Assembly: GCF_001613795.1 (NCBI RefSeq)
Contig: NZ_LPVZ01000018.1
Span: forward strand, 186,001-250,000
Source: Thalassospira sp. MCCC 1A01148
GTDB lineage: Bacteria > Pseudomonadota > Alphaproteobacteria > Rhodospirillales > Thalassospiraceae
Length of the DNA stretch: 64,000 bases
Direction: 5' to 3'
Shown: positions 41,915 to 51,012 of the stretch, piece by piece
How the letters are laid out: each line of letters opens with the position of its first letter
Position numbering within the stretch: the first letter of the stretch is position 1
The notes under the pieces: model-generated
Database searches by the model: none
Seen by the model: only the letters and a program-made list of their open reading frames with translations
Told to the model about the DNA's origin: nothing
Program-made: the position numbers and the translations under genes

Positions 41915-42865
41915 TCATTTTTCAAATGAGATATCCCGTTCCAGATATCCGGTTTGCAATACTTGGTCGAGCGATTTCATCACATCAATAAAGGCGCGTA
42001 AGGGTGGGGGAACGCGCCGGTGATCCGGGTAATACAGGAAAAGCCCCGGAATTTCGGGCAGCCAGTCATCGAGCACCGTCACAAGATCAACACTGGCGAT
42101 GGCGCGCGCGGCATAAATCTCGGACACGTAGGCAATGCCAAGACCCTGTCGGGCGGCATCGACCATCAGATCATGTCGATCGAGCGTCAGCGAGCCGGAA
42201 ACATCAATCGAGATTTCCTGACCCTGCTTTTCGAAATCCCAGTGATAGATCTTGCCGCTGGGAAAGCGATGGCGGATGCAATCATGGCTGTGCAAATCAT
42301 CGGGCACAACGGGGCGGGGACGGGTTTTGAAATAATCCGGTGACGCAACCGCGACAAAGCGAAATGGCGGGCCAAAGCGCACCGCCACCATATCAAGCGG
42401 CACGGTTTCGCCCAATCGTGCCCCGGCATCAAAACCGCCCGCGACGATATCGACCAGCCGTCCCTCGGTCACCAGATCAATCGCCACATCCGGATATCGT
42501 TTGCGCATTTCCGGTACGACATGGCGGGTCAAAAGGCGCGCAGCCCCATCGGATGTATTGATGCGTACCGTGCCCGACGGGCCGCCACTGCGAAAGCTAT
42601 CAACCGTGCCCATGGCTTCTTCAAGGTTAAGCAACGCCGGGCGCAACCGATCGAGAAGCTGTTCGCCCGCCTCGGTCAGCGAAACACTGCGCGTGGTGCG
42701 ATGAAACAGACGGATATCAAGATTGCTTTCCATGTTGCGCAGCGCATGGCTGAGGGTTGAGGGCGCAACACCCATCGCATCAGCCGCCTTGCGAAAGCTG
42801 CGATGTTCGGCAACGGCGATGAAGAAGCGCATGTCATTTAAGGTCGGCTGGCTGATTGTTGGCAT
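41915..42865 (-). CDS. LysR-family transcriptional regulator
   Basis: A 316-residue LysR protein: helix-turn-helix FRKAADAMGVAPSTLSHALRN near residues 20-40 and a substrate-binding domain with the GTVRINTSDGAARLL junction typical of the DmlR/CrgA-like subgroup. Located 96 bases from the divergent short-chain dehydrogenase, which is its probable target. Confidence 0.92.
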   Translation of the reverse strand: MPTISQPTLNDMRFFIAVAEHRSFRKAADAMGVAPSTLSHALRNMESNLDIRLFHRTTRSVSLTEAGEQLLDRLRPALLNLEEAMGTVDSFRSGGPSGTVRINTSDGAARLLTRHVVPEMRKRYPDVAIDLVTEGRLVDIVAGGFDAGARLGETVPLDMVAVRFGPPFRFVAVASPDYFKTRPRPVVPDDLHSHDCIRHRFPSGKIYHWDFEKQGQEISIDVSGSLTLDRHDLMVDAARQGLGIAYVSEIYAARAIASVDLVTVLDDWLPEIPGLFLYYPDHRRVPPPLRAFIDVMKSLDQVLQTGYLERDISFEK

Positions 42866-42961
42866 ATTTTCACTAACCTATCCGAATTAAGCGCAGTTAT
42901 CACATCAATCATTGGTTTCTATAGTCCCCCCATGTTCAGAGCAAGACAGAAAGGAACTGAC

Positions 42962-43822
42962 ATGGACAAGACATGGTTGATTACCGGTGCATCGTCCGGG
43001 TTTGGTCGTGGGCTGGCGGAAAAACTGCTGGCACGTGGCGATCGGGTGATCGCCACCGTGCGGCGCGAAGGATCGCTTGACGCACTGGTTGCGCAATATG
43101 GTGAGCGGCTGCGTGTTGCACATCTTGATGTCAGCGATACCGATGCGGTTCAGGCCACGGTTGATAAGGCCTTTGCCGATGTCGGGCGGATTGATTTCAT
43201 CGTGAGTAACGCTGCCTATGGCATTCTTGGTGCGGCTGAGGAAACCGGCATTGATCAGATGCGCCAGATTATTGATACCAACCTTCTCGGATCAATTGTC
43301 CTGATTAAGGCGGCCTTGCCGCATCTGCGCGCGCAAGGGTCCGGGCGCATCATTCAGGTATCCTCCGAAGGTGGGCAGATCGCCTATCCGGGCTTTAGCC
43401 TGTATCACGCGACCAAATGGGGCATTGAAGGCTTTATTGAATCAGTCGCCCAGGAAGTCGCGCCGTTTGACATCAGCTTCATGATTGTTGAGCCGGGTCC
43501 GACCCGCACATCCTTTATCAATTCTATCGTCTTTCCCGACCCGATCAGTGCCTATGACGGTACACCGGCCCATGACCTGAAAGAGGCGGCCTTTGGCGGT
43601 GACTGGGTGATCAAGGGCGATCCGGCCCGGATGGTTGATGCAATGATTGTGGCTTCGGATGCACCCCAAATGCCATTTCGCCTGTTGCTGGGCTCGGATG
43701 CCTATGCCGGTGTGCGCGCGGCATTGACCGAACGTCTGGCGGTGCTTGAAGCCGGCAAGGACGTCACCCTGGCAGCGGACTTTACCGAAGAAGAACTTGC
43801 CGCGATGCAGGCGACGGTTTGA
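42962..43822 (+). CDS. Short-chain dehydrogenase/reductase
   Basis: A 286-residue classical SDR: cofactor-binding ITGASSGFGRGLAE, NAAYG, catalytic Ser in IIQVSSEGGQ and the Y-x-x-x-K motif in YHATKWGIEGF. The Arg in RVIATVRREG suggests NADPH preference. Substrate unknown. ATG 42962 follows AAAGGAAC. A strong bidirectional terminator follows. Confidence 0.92.
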   Translation: MDKTWLITGASSGFGRGLAEKLLARGDRVIATVRREGSLDALVAQYGERLRVAHLDVSDTDAVQATVDKAFADVGRIDFIVSNAAYGILGAAEETGIDQMRQIIDTNLLGSIVLIKAALPHLRAQGSGRIIQVSSEGGQIAYPGFSLYHATKWGIEGFIESVAQEVAPFDISFMIVEPGPTRTSFINSIVFPDPISAYDGTPAHDLKEAAFGGDWVIKGDPARMVDAMIVASDAPQMPFRLLLGSDAYAGVRAALTERLAVLEAGKDVTLAADFTEEELAAMQATV

Positions 43823-43863
43823 AACGCAAATCAAACCCCGCAAATCAAACCCCGATGCAAAAG

Positions 43864-43893
43864 AAAACGCCGCCCGAAAACGGGCGGCGTTTT
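43864..43893. terminator. Bidirectional rho-independent terminator
   Basis: AAAACGCCGCCCG pairs perfectly with CGGGCGGCGTTTT around an AAAA loop. It serves both the SDR gene (plus) and the convergent aminotransferase gene (minus). Confidence 0.92.
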
Positions 43894-43944
43894 GCAGTTT
43901 GATCGACATTGAGGAGACGATCATTCAAAGCTTTTCAAGGCAGA

Positions 43945-44799
43945 TCAGAGTGCCATCTTGCGGTTGGCGTCGATATAGATCTCCCGCAGGCGCTTGGCGA
44001 CCGGGCCCGGAACGCCATCGCCAATCGGCTTGTCATCAATTTCGACAACCGGGCATACAAAGGCAGAAGCCGAGGTGGAAAAGGCCTCTGCCGCATTCTG
44101 GGCTTCTTCGACCGTGAAGTGGCGTTCTTCGACTTTCAGCTGCAGCTCCTCGGCACATTTCAGAACCGATGCGCGCGTGATGCCATGCAGGATGTCGGTC
44201 GACAGTTCGCGGGTGACGATCGTGCCGTCCTTGGTGACGATATAGGCGTTGTTGCTTGAACCTTCGGTGATGTAACCATCCAGCACCATCCAGGCATCGT
44301 CCTTGCCCTGTGCGGCGACGTCGGTTTTCAGAAGCGACGCATAAAGCAGCTGGACGGTCTTGATGTCCGAGCGGCGCCAGCGGATGTCGGGGAAGGTCAT
44401 GATCTTCTGACCACGTTCAGCCAGCGGCGAATTGATCAGTGATTTGCTTTGCGTGAACATCACGATGGTCGGCGGCGTGGTTTTGGAGATCGCAAAATCA
44501 CGGTCACCGGCAGAGCCACGCGATACCTGAAGGTAAATCAGGCCTTCGGTGATGTCATTGAGTTTCACCAGTTCGCGGTGCGCTTCCAGAAGCTGGTCGA
44601 TATCGGGTTTGAAATCGAATTTCAGTTCCTTGAGCGAGCGTTCCAGGCGCTTCATATGACCCATGAAGTCAATCAGCTTGCCATCAAGGACCGAGGTAAC
44701 CTCATACACGCCGTCGGCGAACAGGAAGGATCGGTCAAAAATCGAAATCTTTGCTTCGGTTTCCGGCAAAAACTCGCCGTTCACATAAACAGTGCGCAT
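43945..44799 (-). CDS. Class IV aminotransferase, D-amino-acid transaminase-like
   Basis: A 284-residue PLP enzyme of fold type IV. Signature stretches are ISIFDRSFLFADGVYEV, the PLP lysine in RRSDIKTVQLLYASLLK, EGSSNNAYIV and ILHGITRASVL. The overall pattern is closest to D-alanine aminotransferase (Dat) rather than branched-chain aminotransferase, though the two cannot be separated with certainty by eye. ATG 44799 has an AGGAAAG site. Confidence 0.9.
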   Translation of the reverse strand: MRTVYVNGEFLPETEAKISIFDRSFLFADGVYEVTSVLDGKLIDFMGHMKRLERSLKELKFDFKPDIDQLLEAHRELVKLNDITEGLIYLQVSRGSAGDRDFAISKTTPPTIVMFTQSKSLINSPLAERGQKIMTFPDIRWRRSDIKTVQLLYASLLKTDVAAQGKDDAWMVLDGYITEGSSNNAYIVTKDGTIVTRELSTDILHGITRASVLKCAEELQLKVEERHFTVEEAQNAAEAFSTSASAFVCPVVEIDDKPIGDGVPGPVAKRLREIYIDANRKMAL

Positions 44800-44820
44800 C
44801 GTAACTTTCCTGTCTGACAA

Positions 44821-45196
44821 GCGGATCTTTTGCGACCCGTCTTGGGTGGATAAAGCGACGTTTCCAAAGGTCAGCCTTATAACGGGATCTTGTGTCGATC
44901 CATGGCGACCGTGTGTTTCAACGTTTCAAGAGTCTCAAATATCACAGGCGCACGCAATCTGTCGCGCAAAAGCTCTATATCGTGCGTGGAAAAGGTGGAT
45001 TGTTGCTTTTACAGGGCGTGATTATGGCTGTTGATATTCTTAATGGGCCGTAATTTCCGAAATTGTTCGAAGATTATTCGATTTAAAATTTTTCGATTTT
45101 TTGCGTTTGACCGTAACATAGGTTGAGGTTCTATCGTCCTGCTTCATGAGATCAAACGATGATGAAAAGACATCGTCAAAGGAATGGAGCATTGTG
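44821..45196. other. Divergent intergenic region with TTCGA repeats
   Basis: 376 bases between the aminotransferase and the N-acetyltransferase genes. The centre is AT-rich and holds three direct TTCGA boxes (45066-45070, 45077-45081, 45092-45096) in T-rich contexts. TTGACC at 45107-45112 is a possible -35 for the N-acetyltransferase gene, with a poor -10 (TCTATC) 17 bases on. No gene seen. Confidence 0.4.
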
Positions 45197-46105
45197 ATGA
45201 ATAGCCACCAGCCCGTCACCCATAACGCCCTGGTCGCACCAGACCATGACGCTTTGCAAAGCCGGATCAATGCCAGTTGGGCCGCCCCGATCAAACGCCC
45301 GAAACAGGAAGTGGATCTCGATGCCTATTTTGCCCGGATCGGTTATGACGGCCCGCGCGAAGCCACACTGGAAGTTTTGCAAACCCTGCATGCGATGCAT
45401 CCGGCAACCATCCCGTTCGAAGCGATTGATGTGTTCAATGACGCGCCCATCAGCATCGATCCGGAGCGCGTCGATCAAAAGCTGATTCATGACAAACGGG
45501 GTGGCTATTGTTTTGAGCAAAACGGCCTGTTTCGCCGGGTGTTGCGCAGCCTTGGCTTTGAGGTCGAAGGTCTGGCCGGGCGGGTGTTATGGGGCTATGG
45601 CCCAAACGATATGCCCCGTCCGCGCTGTCACATGGCCAACCGGGTGATGATCGACGGCGAAGCATGGCTTGCCGATGTTGGATTGGGTGGTTGCGTGCCG
45701 ACCGGGCCGTTGTTGCTTGATGTCGAAACGCCGCAATCGACCCCGCATGACACATACCGTGTAACCAAGGGGGCACACAGCTATCGGATTGAACTGGAAC
45801 GCGATGGCGTCTGGAAGGCTGTGCACGAGGTCGATATCGCGCCGGTTCCGGATATCGATTACGAGGTGATGAACTGGTACGCATCAGATCACCCGGACAG
45901 CGTTTTTTGCAAGACGCTTATGGTCGCACGTTCTGCCCCGTTTGCCCGCTTTACCCTGCTCAATAACCGTCTGAACATCCGGCTGGTCACCGGCGAGGAA
46001 GAACAACACACGCTCAGCGTCGGGGATATTCCCCAGACGCTTAAAGACATTTTTGGCATCGAGCCGGACCCGGCCTGGCGCTGGGCCTTTGCCAGATTGG
46101 CATAG
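45197..46105 (+). CDS. nat: Arylamine N-acetyltransferase
   Basis: A 302-residue NAT-family enzyme that moves acetyl groups from acetyl-CoA to arylamines or hydrazines. The catalytic triad is visible: Cys in RGGYCFEQN, His in RPRCHMANR and Asp in WLADVGLGG. The N-terminal extension (~35 residues) is longer than in most members. ATG 45197 is chosen (GGAG 9 bases upstream); an ATG at 45146 would lengthen it further. Confidence 0.9.
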   Translation: MNSHQPVTHNALVAPDHDALQSRINASWAAPIKRPKQEVDLDAYFARIGYDGPREATLEVLQTLHAMHPATIPFEAIDVFNDAPISIDPERVDQKLIHDKRGGYCFEQNGLFRRVLRSLGFEVEGLAGRVLWGYGPNDMPRPRCHMANRVMIDGEAWLADVGLGGCVPTGPLLLDVETPQSTPHDTYRVTKGAHSYRIELERDGVWKAVHEVDIAPVPDIDYEVMNWYASDHPDSVFCKTLMVARSAPFARFTLLNNRLNIRLVTGEEEQHTLSVGDIPQTLKDIFGIEPDPAWRWAFARLA

Positions 46106-46205
46106 CGCCGGTAACTGCGAACGACTGTGCGGTGTTCGTGGTTGCCGTGTTACAGGTCATGGCGGGGCTGCACCCCTGTCATGGCCTGATTTCCTCTAGG
46201 CGCGA

Positions 46206-46964
46206 TCAGTAACGCAGCGTCAATCCATGTTTCTCTACAAGCTGGGTATAGGTGCCCGATGATTTGATCTCTGCCATGGCCTCGTTGAAGCGCTTGAGCA
46301 ATACGTCATTGTTTGGAAAGGTCTTGGACGTCATTAAATGCAGGCCTGCCCCGTCAATCAATGGGGTTTCCAGCGTATAGAAGTTTGCCACTTCTTCAGG
46401 TGGGAACAATTGACGAATTTGATACCACGCGATGGTGGTTGCTGTCGGGAAAAGGTCGATGCGCCCGAGTTGAAGGCGCCTTAAGTTCTGCTCTTCGGAA
46501 TGAGCATAATCGACATTAAGACCGGCTTCCTCGAACCAGCTTTCATAGTAGTAGCCATACACGCCACCTATCCGATAGCCGCGTAAGTCGGCAAGCTCGG
46601 CATAGTTATAACGTGGTTCGTTGCCGTGTTTGTCATAGGCAAAGAAATGGGAATCTTGCAAATACAGCGGATCAGAAAAGGCAAAGGTCTGCTCGCGGAG
46701 CTCGGTCTTGCGATAAGGGATAGCGCCCCACGCGTTATGGTTTTCTACTTCCTGCTGGCATCGGCGCCAGGGCATAATCTCAAAGCGGAACCTGACCCCC
46801 ATTCTTGCGCCAATTTCGGTAAACAGGTTGGGCAAGAAGCTGTTCTCCACATCGTCATTGACATAGGGAGGATAAATATTTGTGGCGATCAAAAGTGATT
46901 CCTGTGCCCTTGCGACAAGTGGCAAAAGCAAGAACGTCAGAACAACAACAAGCCGGTAGAACAA
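46206..46964 (-). CDS. Periplasmic amino-acid-type substrate-binding protein (SBP_bac_3)
   Basis: A 252-residue exported protein with a signal peptide (LVVVLTFLLLPLVARA) and a family 3 solute-binding fold: PPYVNDDVENSFLPNLFTEI, MPWRRCQQEVEN, RGYRIGGVYGYYYESWF and a lobe-crossing helix. The start is a TTG with GGAG 6 bases upstream. No ABC permease genes are near, so it may work as an orphan sensor or binding protein. Confidence 0.85.
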   Translation of the reverse strand: MFYRLVVVLTFLLLPLVARAQESLLIATNIYPPYVNDDVENSFLPNLFTEIGARMGVRFRFEIMPWRRCQQEVENHNAWGAIPYRKTELREQTFAFSDPLYLQDSHFFAYDKHGNEPRYNYAELADLRGYRIGGVYGYYYESWFEEAGLNVDYAHSEEQNLRRLQLGRIDLFPTATTIAWYQIRQLFPPEEVANFYTLETPLIDGAGLHLMTSKTFPNNDVLLKRFNEAMAEIKSSGTYTQLVEKHGLTLRY

Positions 46965-47048
46965 GGCCGTCTCCGATATCGGGAATGTGGCGGTGTGTTC
47001 TATATGGCTAGTTGGTCAAATTGTTAAAAGGGGGGGGCTCGCAAAGGT

Positions 47049-47435
47049 TTATTGTTTGGTGGCTTCATTCGCTTTTTGCGTGAGCTTGTCCATATAGCTC
47101 AGAAGATCGGCGATGGTTTCGGGCGTGAAGGAAAATTCCGGCATGGTCACGCTTTCATGCGAAACCGTGATGCCTTCGGCAAGGGCCTCTTCAAGGTTTT
47201 CAAGCGGCCAGCGCTGGCCAAAACTGGCAAGGGCCGGGGCATCGGTTACATTTGGATCTGGCAGGGAATCGCCTTCGAATTTGGTGTGGCAGCGCAAACA
47301 GGTCTGCTCGGCAATTGATTGGCCGCGTTCGACATTGCCATATGCCTCGCCCTTGTGCGCCATATAGTCGCTGATCCCCCACATGCCCAAGGCGACAACA
47401 CCGGTCAACAGGATGACAAGGCTGGTTTTCTGCAT
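47049..47435 (-). CDS. Membrane-anchored c-type cytochrome
   Basis: A 128-residue protein with an N-terminal membrane helix (LVILLTGVVALGMWGI) and one class I cytochrome c domain. The haem site is C46-x-x-C49-H50 (CLRCH), with a likely distal Met in VTMPEFSFTPE. It faces the periplasm and carries electrons; its partner is unknown. GGAG precedes the ATG. Confidence 0.9.
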   Translation of the reverse strand: MQKTSLVILLTGVVALGMWGISDYMAHKGEAYGNVERGQSIAEQTCLRCHTKFEGDSLPDPNVTDAPALASFGQRWPLENLEEALAEGITVSHESVTMPEFSFTPETIADLLSYMDKLTQKANEATKQ

Positions 47436-47644
47436 GGAGGGCTCCCTGATGGCGATTTTGAATCTGTTCTAATCGCCGGTATAGCAAGCCAAGGTAACGA
47501 ATTTCCTAAGGCCTTTTTGGGCCAAATCATCCAGTCGGCGCCTTCGTGCAAGATCACGCAACGGCGCGTTTGCCCGCAATGCAGACTTTGTCGCAGCGAA
47601 GAAATGACAGGATGTCGACTTTAAAAAAGCAACCAAGGCAACCG

Positions 47645-48808
47645 TTAGCTGCCATCCGCTGTGCGAAACACCGTCAGGCCATTGACCACAACCCGGCCAT
47701 CGGGTAGCAGTTGGCCATCATATTCGGTCGTGCCTTGCGGGCCGGGGCGTCCGGCGGCAAGTCCATTAACGGCAAATGGCACAAGTGCGCCCAGAAGCGT
47801 CGGGCTGTCAGGGGTGCCAAGCAAATCAACAAGCTTGTCCTGGCCCAGAAGCCGGAAGTCAAAATCACCGGTGAAGCCATAGCGTGCGGCGGCCTGTGCC
47901 AGGAACTCGCCAGATCCGAGTGCTTCGAGGCCACGGGATTCAACATAGAATTCGTCAACTTTGACCGGCGCGCCGTTCTGGGCTGCCTTTTTCCACAGCG
48001 CATCGCCGATTTGGCGGCGGGCAAAGCGCGGGGCGGTTCCTGTCAGGATGTCGTGGAAGCCCTTTTCAATGATTGGCTGGGCGTCTGACCATGGAAGTCC
48101 GTCGCTGCTGGTTTTTACCCGCACCGTGCGCGGCTGCAGAAGGCTTGGCAGCCACAAACCATCATGGGCGTAATCAAGTCGGGTGTTGCCGTCCTCACCG
48201 GGATACAGCGTGAAATTGGTCGATTTGATCGAGCCGCGTTTTTCCCGGTTTGGTCCGGTCCATTCGGCCGCCTGCCAGGCAATACGCGCCATTTCAGGCA
48301 GCCATTGGATGATCAGGCCGTTCATCATCCAGTGCTTGCGCGAGACGGGTTCTTCGCCAACCAGAAAATCGGCGAAGCCGTCAAAGGTGACAGGCACATT
48401 GCGCGCTGTATCCCAGCGCAGATACCCGCCGGCATTGCGGAGCGTCAGTTCGCGCTGGTCGCTGGTTGCTTCGGCCAGCATCCTGGCCTGTTCTGGCAGT
48501 TTGACGTCAAGGTCAACCTGATCTGAATTGTCGGTATCGCGCACAGAAACCAGAACATCATCCATCACCAGCTGGCGCGGGGTGGAATAACCGTTGAGAT
48601 CAAGGGAAATAGCATCATATACGAGCTCAACCGCGTTCCCGTCAATCGTACGTGCATCGACCTCGGTCGCGGAAATGCCTGATTGCATCAGGATCGCATC
48701 GACGGCAGTGCGGGCATCCTCGATGGAAATTGCCTGTGCACGGGTCGCAAGACTTGCAATGGAAATCGCAAGAACGCCAAAGCCGGTAAGTGCCTTTCGC
48801 AACTGCAT
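47645..48808 (-). CDS. Exported protein of unknown function
   Basis: A 387-residue protein with a signal peptide (cleavage probably after ATRAQA, near residue 26) and a long beta-rich body (for example NAVELVYDAISLDLNGYS and LTLRNAGGYLRWDTARNVPV). The pattern resembles large alphaproteobacterial periplasmic proteins of the DUF2125 type, but this is uncertain. An AGGA site precedes the ATG. Confidence 0.75.
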   Translation of the reverse strand: MQLRKALTGFGVLAISIASLATRAQAISIEDARTAVDAILMQSGISATEVDARTIDGNAVELVYDAISLDLNGYSTPRQLVMDDVLVSVRDTDNSDQVDLDVKLPEQARMLAEATSDQRELTLRNAGGYLRWDTARNVPVTFDGFADFLVGEEPVSRKHWMMNGLIIQWLPEMARIAWQAAEWTGPNREKRGSIKSTNFTLYPGEDGNTRLDYAHDGLWLPSLLQPRTVRVKTSSDGLPWSDAQPIIEKGFHDILTGTAPRFARRQIGDALWKKAAQNGAPVKVDEFYVESRGLEALGSGEFLAQAAARYGFTGDFDFRLLGQDKLVDLLGTPDSPTLLGALVPFAVNGLAAGRPGPQGTTEYDGQLLPDGRVVVNGLTVFRTADGS

Positions 48809-49027
48809 GACGGGGTCCTTTTACGTGACGTGATGTGCAGTTCTGCGTCGCCATCATGGCAACACGTCCCAGAGTCTATCGCAAATTTGGTAATGTTAGG
48901 GCAAAATCAACTTGATCTGACGCGGGGCACTTGTTTCGAGCAGGCGCTGTGTTTCATCACAACTGACAGGATGCTGTCAGGAGGGTGGCGTTATTAGTGC
49001 CTGACGTTACTCGGAAACAAGCGGAGG

Positions 49028-49696
49028 TTAACTGCCACAGCCGAACATTTCGCGCGTTTCGGGTGTTGCGATGCCACACAGGAAGGTTTCAACGGCACGC
49101 GATACACGTGCGCTGATCTGCTGATCTGTCATCGGGGGGCGCGGGTTGTGTTTCATGATGCGCGATTGCCAGTCGCCGATAATCATCGATTCAAACATCT
49201 CTGCCGAATGGTCCGGGTCTTCAATTTTAATCCGGCCGAGTTTCTGTTGCCGCGAAAGATAGTCTGCAAGGTGTTTGCGTGTGCTGTCGGGACCGACTTC
49301 AAAGAACTTCTCTATCAGGGGTAGAAAATGCTGTCCTTCGGAATACAGAATTTGGGTGAAGCGGGCGACTTCCTCGGTTACAATCTTCTGGGCCAGTTTC
49401 GTGCCGAAGTCCGTCAGGGCATCACGGGGAGGGAGGTCGGTTTCCAGCGAAATATGCAGTTCGGCGGAGAATTCCTTGCAGCGCTCGGTCATGACAGCGG
49501 CAAGCAAGCCATCCTTTCCGCCGAAAGCTTCGTAAAGGGTTGTGCGCGACCCGCCCGATTGAGAGATGACGTCGTTCAGGGTGACACCGGCAAAGCCACG
49601 TTCAAGCAATAACGCCCATGCAGCATCCATCATTGCGCGACGGCGTGCTGTACCGCGAGCGTGTTGTTTTTCATGCTTTTCTGGCGTTTCGCTCAT
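49028..49696 (-). CDS. TetR-family repressor of the adjacent efflux genes
   Basis: A 222-residue TetR regulator: MMDAAWALLLERGFAGVTLNDVISQSGGSRTTLYEAFGGKDGL (key part VISQSGGSRTTLYEAFG), with a C-terminal AefR-like ligand domain. I place the start at ATG 49696. An upstream ATG at 49768 in frame would put the likely operator inside the coding region. Divergent from acrAB, which it probably represses until a substrate binds. Confidence 0.9.
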   Translation of the reverse strand: MSETPEKHEKQHARGTARRRAMMDAAWALLLERGFAGVTLNDVISQSGGSRTTLYEAFGGKDGLLAAVMTERCKEFSAELHISLETDLPPRDALTDFGTKLAQKIVTEEVARFTQILYSEGQHFLPLIEKFFEVGPDSTRKHLADYLSRQQKLGRIKIEDPDHSAEMFESMIIGDWQSRIMKHNPRPPMTDQQISARVSRAVETFLCGIATPETREMFGCGS

Positions 49697-49746
49697 CTTT
49701 GTCAGTTCTGCTGTTATTGGGTCTTGATCGTGCAGTGCACAAAGTG

Positions 49747-49763
49747 TACTGTACCGTACAGTA
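49747..49763. promoter_or_regulatory. TetR-type operator in the acrAB/tetR divergent region
   Basis: TACTGTACCGTACAGTA is a perfect 8-bp inverted repeat around one base, between the regulator and the acrA-like gene. Its size and symmetry match operators of AcrR/TtgR-like regulators. Confidence 0.7.
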
Positions 49764-49834
49764 TTCATGAATGCAATGGCAAAGCGTCCACCACATTGCT
49801 TTGCAGGGACTTAGAAGGAATAAGCATTTTGTCC

Positions 49835-51001
49835 ATGCGATCTAGTTTGAAATTCGCTGGTTTGGCAGCGCTTGTCGTGCTTGTAGCAGCCTGCAGCGAA
49901 CAGAATGAAGGCGGCGGGCAGCAAGCCAACGCCCAGCAGCAACCGCAGGCGACGCCGGTCGGCACTGTCACGCTGAACGCCCAGACGGTTGGCCTGGTTG
50001 AAGAAATGCCGGGCCGTACTGTGGCCTTCCGCCAAGCAGACATTCGCCCCCAGGTCGACGGTATTATCAAGGAACGCAACTTCACCGAGGGTGCGTTTGT
50101 TGAGGCCGGTCAGCAGCTTTATATGATTGATCAGGAAGTTTATCTGGCGCGTGTTGATGCCGCCCAGGCCGAACTGACCCGCCAGCGCGCCACCCTTGAT
50201 CAGACGACCAAGACGCGTTCGCGCTATGACCCGCTGATCAAGTCACAGGCTGTCAGCCAGCAAACCTATGACGATGCGGTGGCGGCCGAAGCACAGGCCA
50301 AGGCCGCTGTGGCCGCTGCGCGTGCGGAACTGGAACAGGCCCGTATTGATCTGGCCTATACCACGGTCACCGCACCGATTTCCGGTCAGATCAGCTCGTC
50401 TGATTATTCCGAAGGTGCGCTTGTGACTGCCAATCAGTCGGCAAAACTGACCACGATTACCCAGCTTGACCCGATCTATGTCGATGTGACGCAGGCCGGT
50501 GGCCGGTTGCTCAAGATCAAGCAGGCAATTCAGAACGGCCGGATCAAGGGCGTTACCGAAGGCCAGATCGAGGTCAACCTGATCATTGATGCGACCGGTG
50601 CGGAATACCCGCACACAGGCACCTTGCAGTTCTCGGACGTTACTGTGAACGAAACCACCGGTACGGTGCGTTTGCGTGCAGTCTTCCCGAACCCGGATGG
50701 AACCCTTCTGCCGGGCATGTTTGTGCGCGGTCAGGTCCGTCAGGGGCACCTTGAAGGCGCGTTCCTTGTGCCGCAGAAAGCGGTCATGCGCCGCCCGGAT
50801 GGCTCGGCTTATGCCTATGTTGTCGAGGATGGCAAGGTCGCGTCCAAGGATCTGACGATTGAACAGTCGCAGGGGCAGGATTGGCTGGTGACGGCTGGTC
50901 TTGAAGATGGCGCGCAAGTCATTGTTGATGGCATCCAGCGCATCGGACCGGGTGCACCTGTTACGCCGCAGCCTGTTGAAACCGCCAAAGCCGCCGAATA
51001 A
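49835..51001 (+). CDS. acrA: RND efflux periplasmic adaptor (AcrA-like lipoprotein)
   Basis: A 388-residue membrane-fusion protein. A lipoprotein signal ends LVVLVAAC (lipidated Cys at residue 20), followed by a Gln/Ala-rich linker, lipoyl and hairpin domains ([40 protein letters not shown]) and a beta-barrel domain. It links the inner-membrane pump to an outer-membrane channel. ATG 49835 is used; a TTG at 49829 fits the AGAAGGA site better and would add two residues. 11 bases from acrB. Confidence 0.94.
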   Translation: MRSSLKFAGLAALVVLVAACSEQNEGGGQQANAQQQPQATPVGTVTLNAQTVGLVEEMPGRTVAFRQADIRPQVDGIIKERNFTEGAFVEAGQQLYMIDQEVYLARVDAAQAELTRQRATLDQTTKTRSRYDPLIKSQAVSQQTYDDAVAAEAQAKAAVAAARAELEQARIDLAYTTVTAPISGQISSSDYSEGALVTANQSAKLTTITQLDPIYVDVTQAGGRLLKIKQAIQNGRIKGVTEGQIEVNLIIDATGAEYPHTGTLQFSDVTVNETTGTVRLRAVFPNPDGTLLPGMFVRGQVRQGHLEGAFLVPQKAVMRRPDGSAYAYVVEDGKVASKDLTIEQSQGQDWLVTAGLEDGAQVIVDGIQRIGPGAPVTPQPVETAKAAE

Positions 51002-51012
51002 GGACTTATTCA

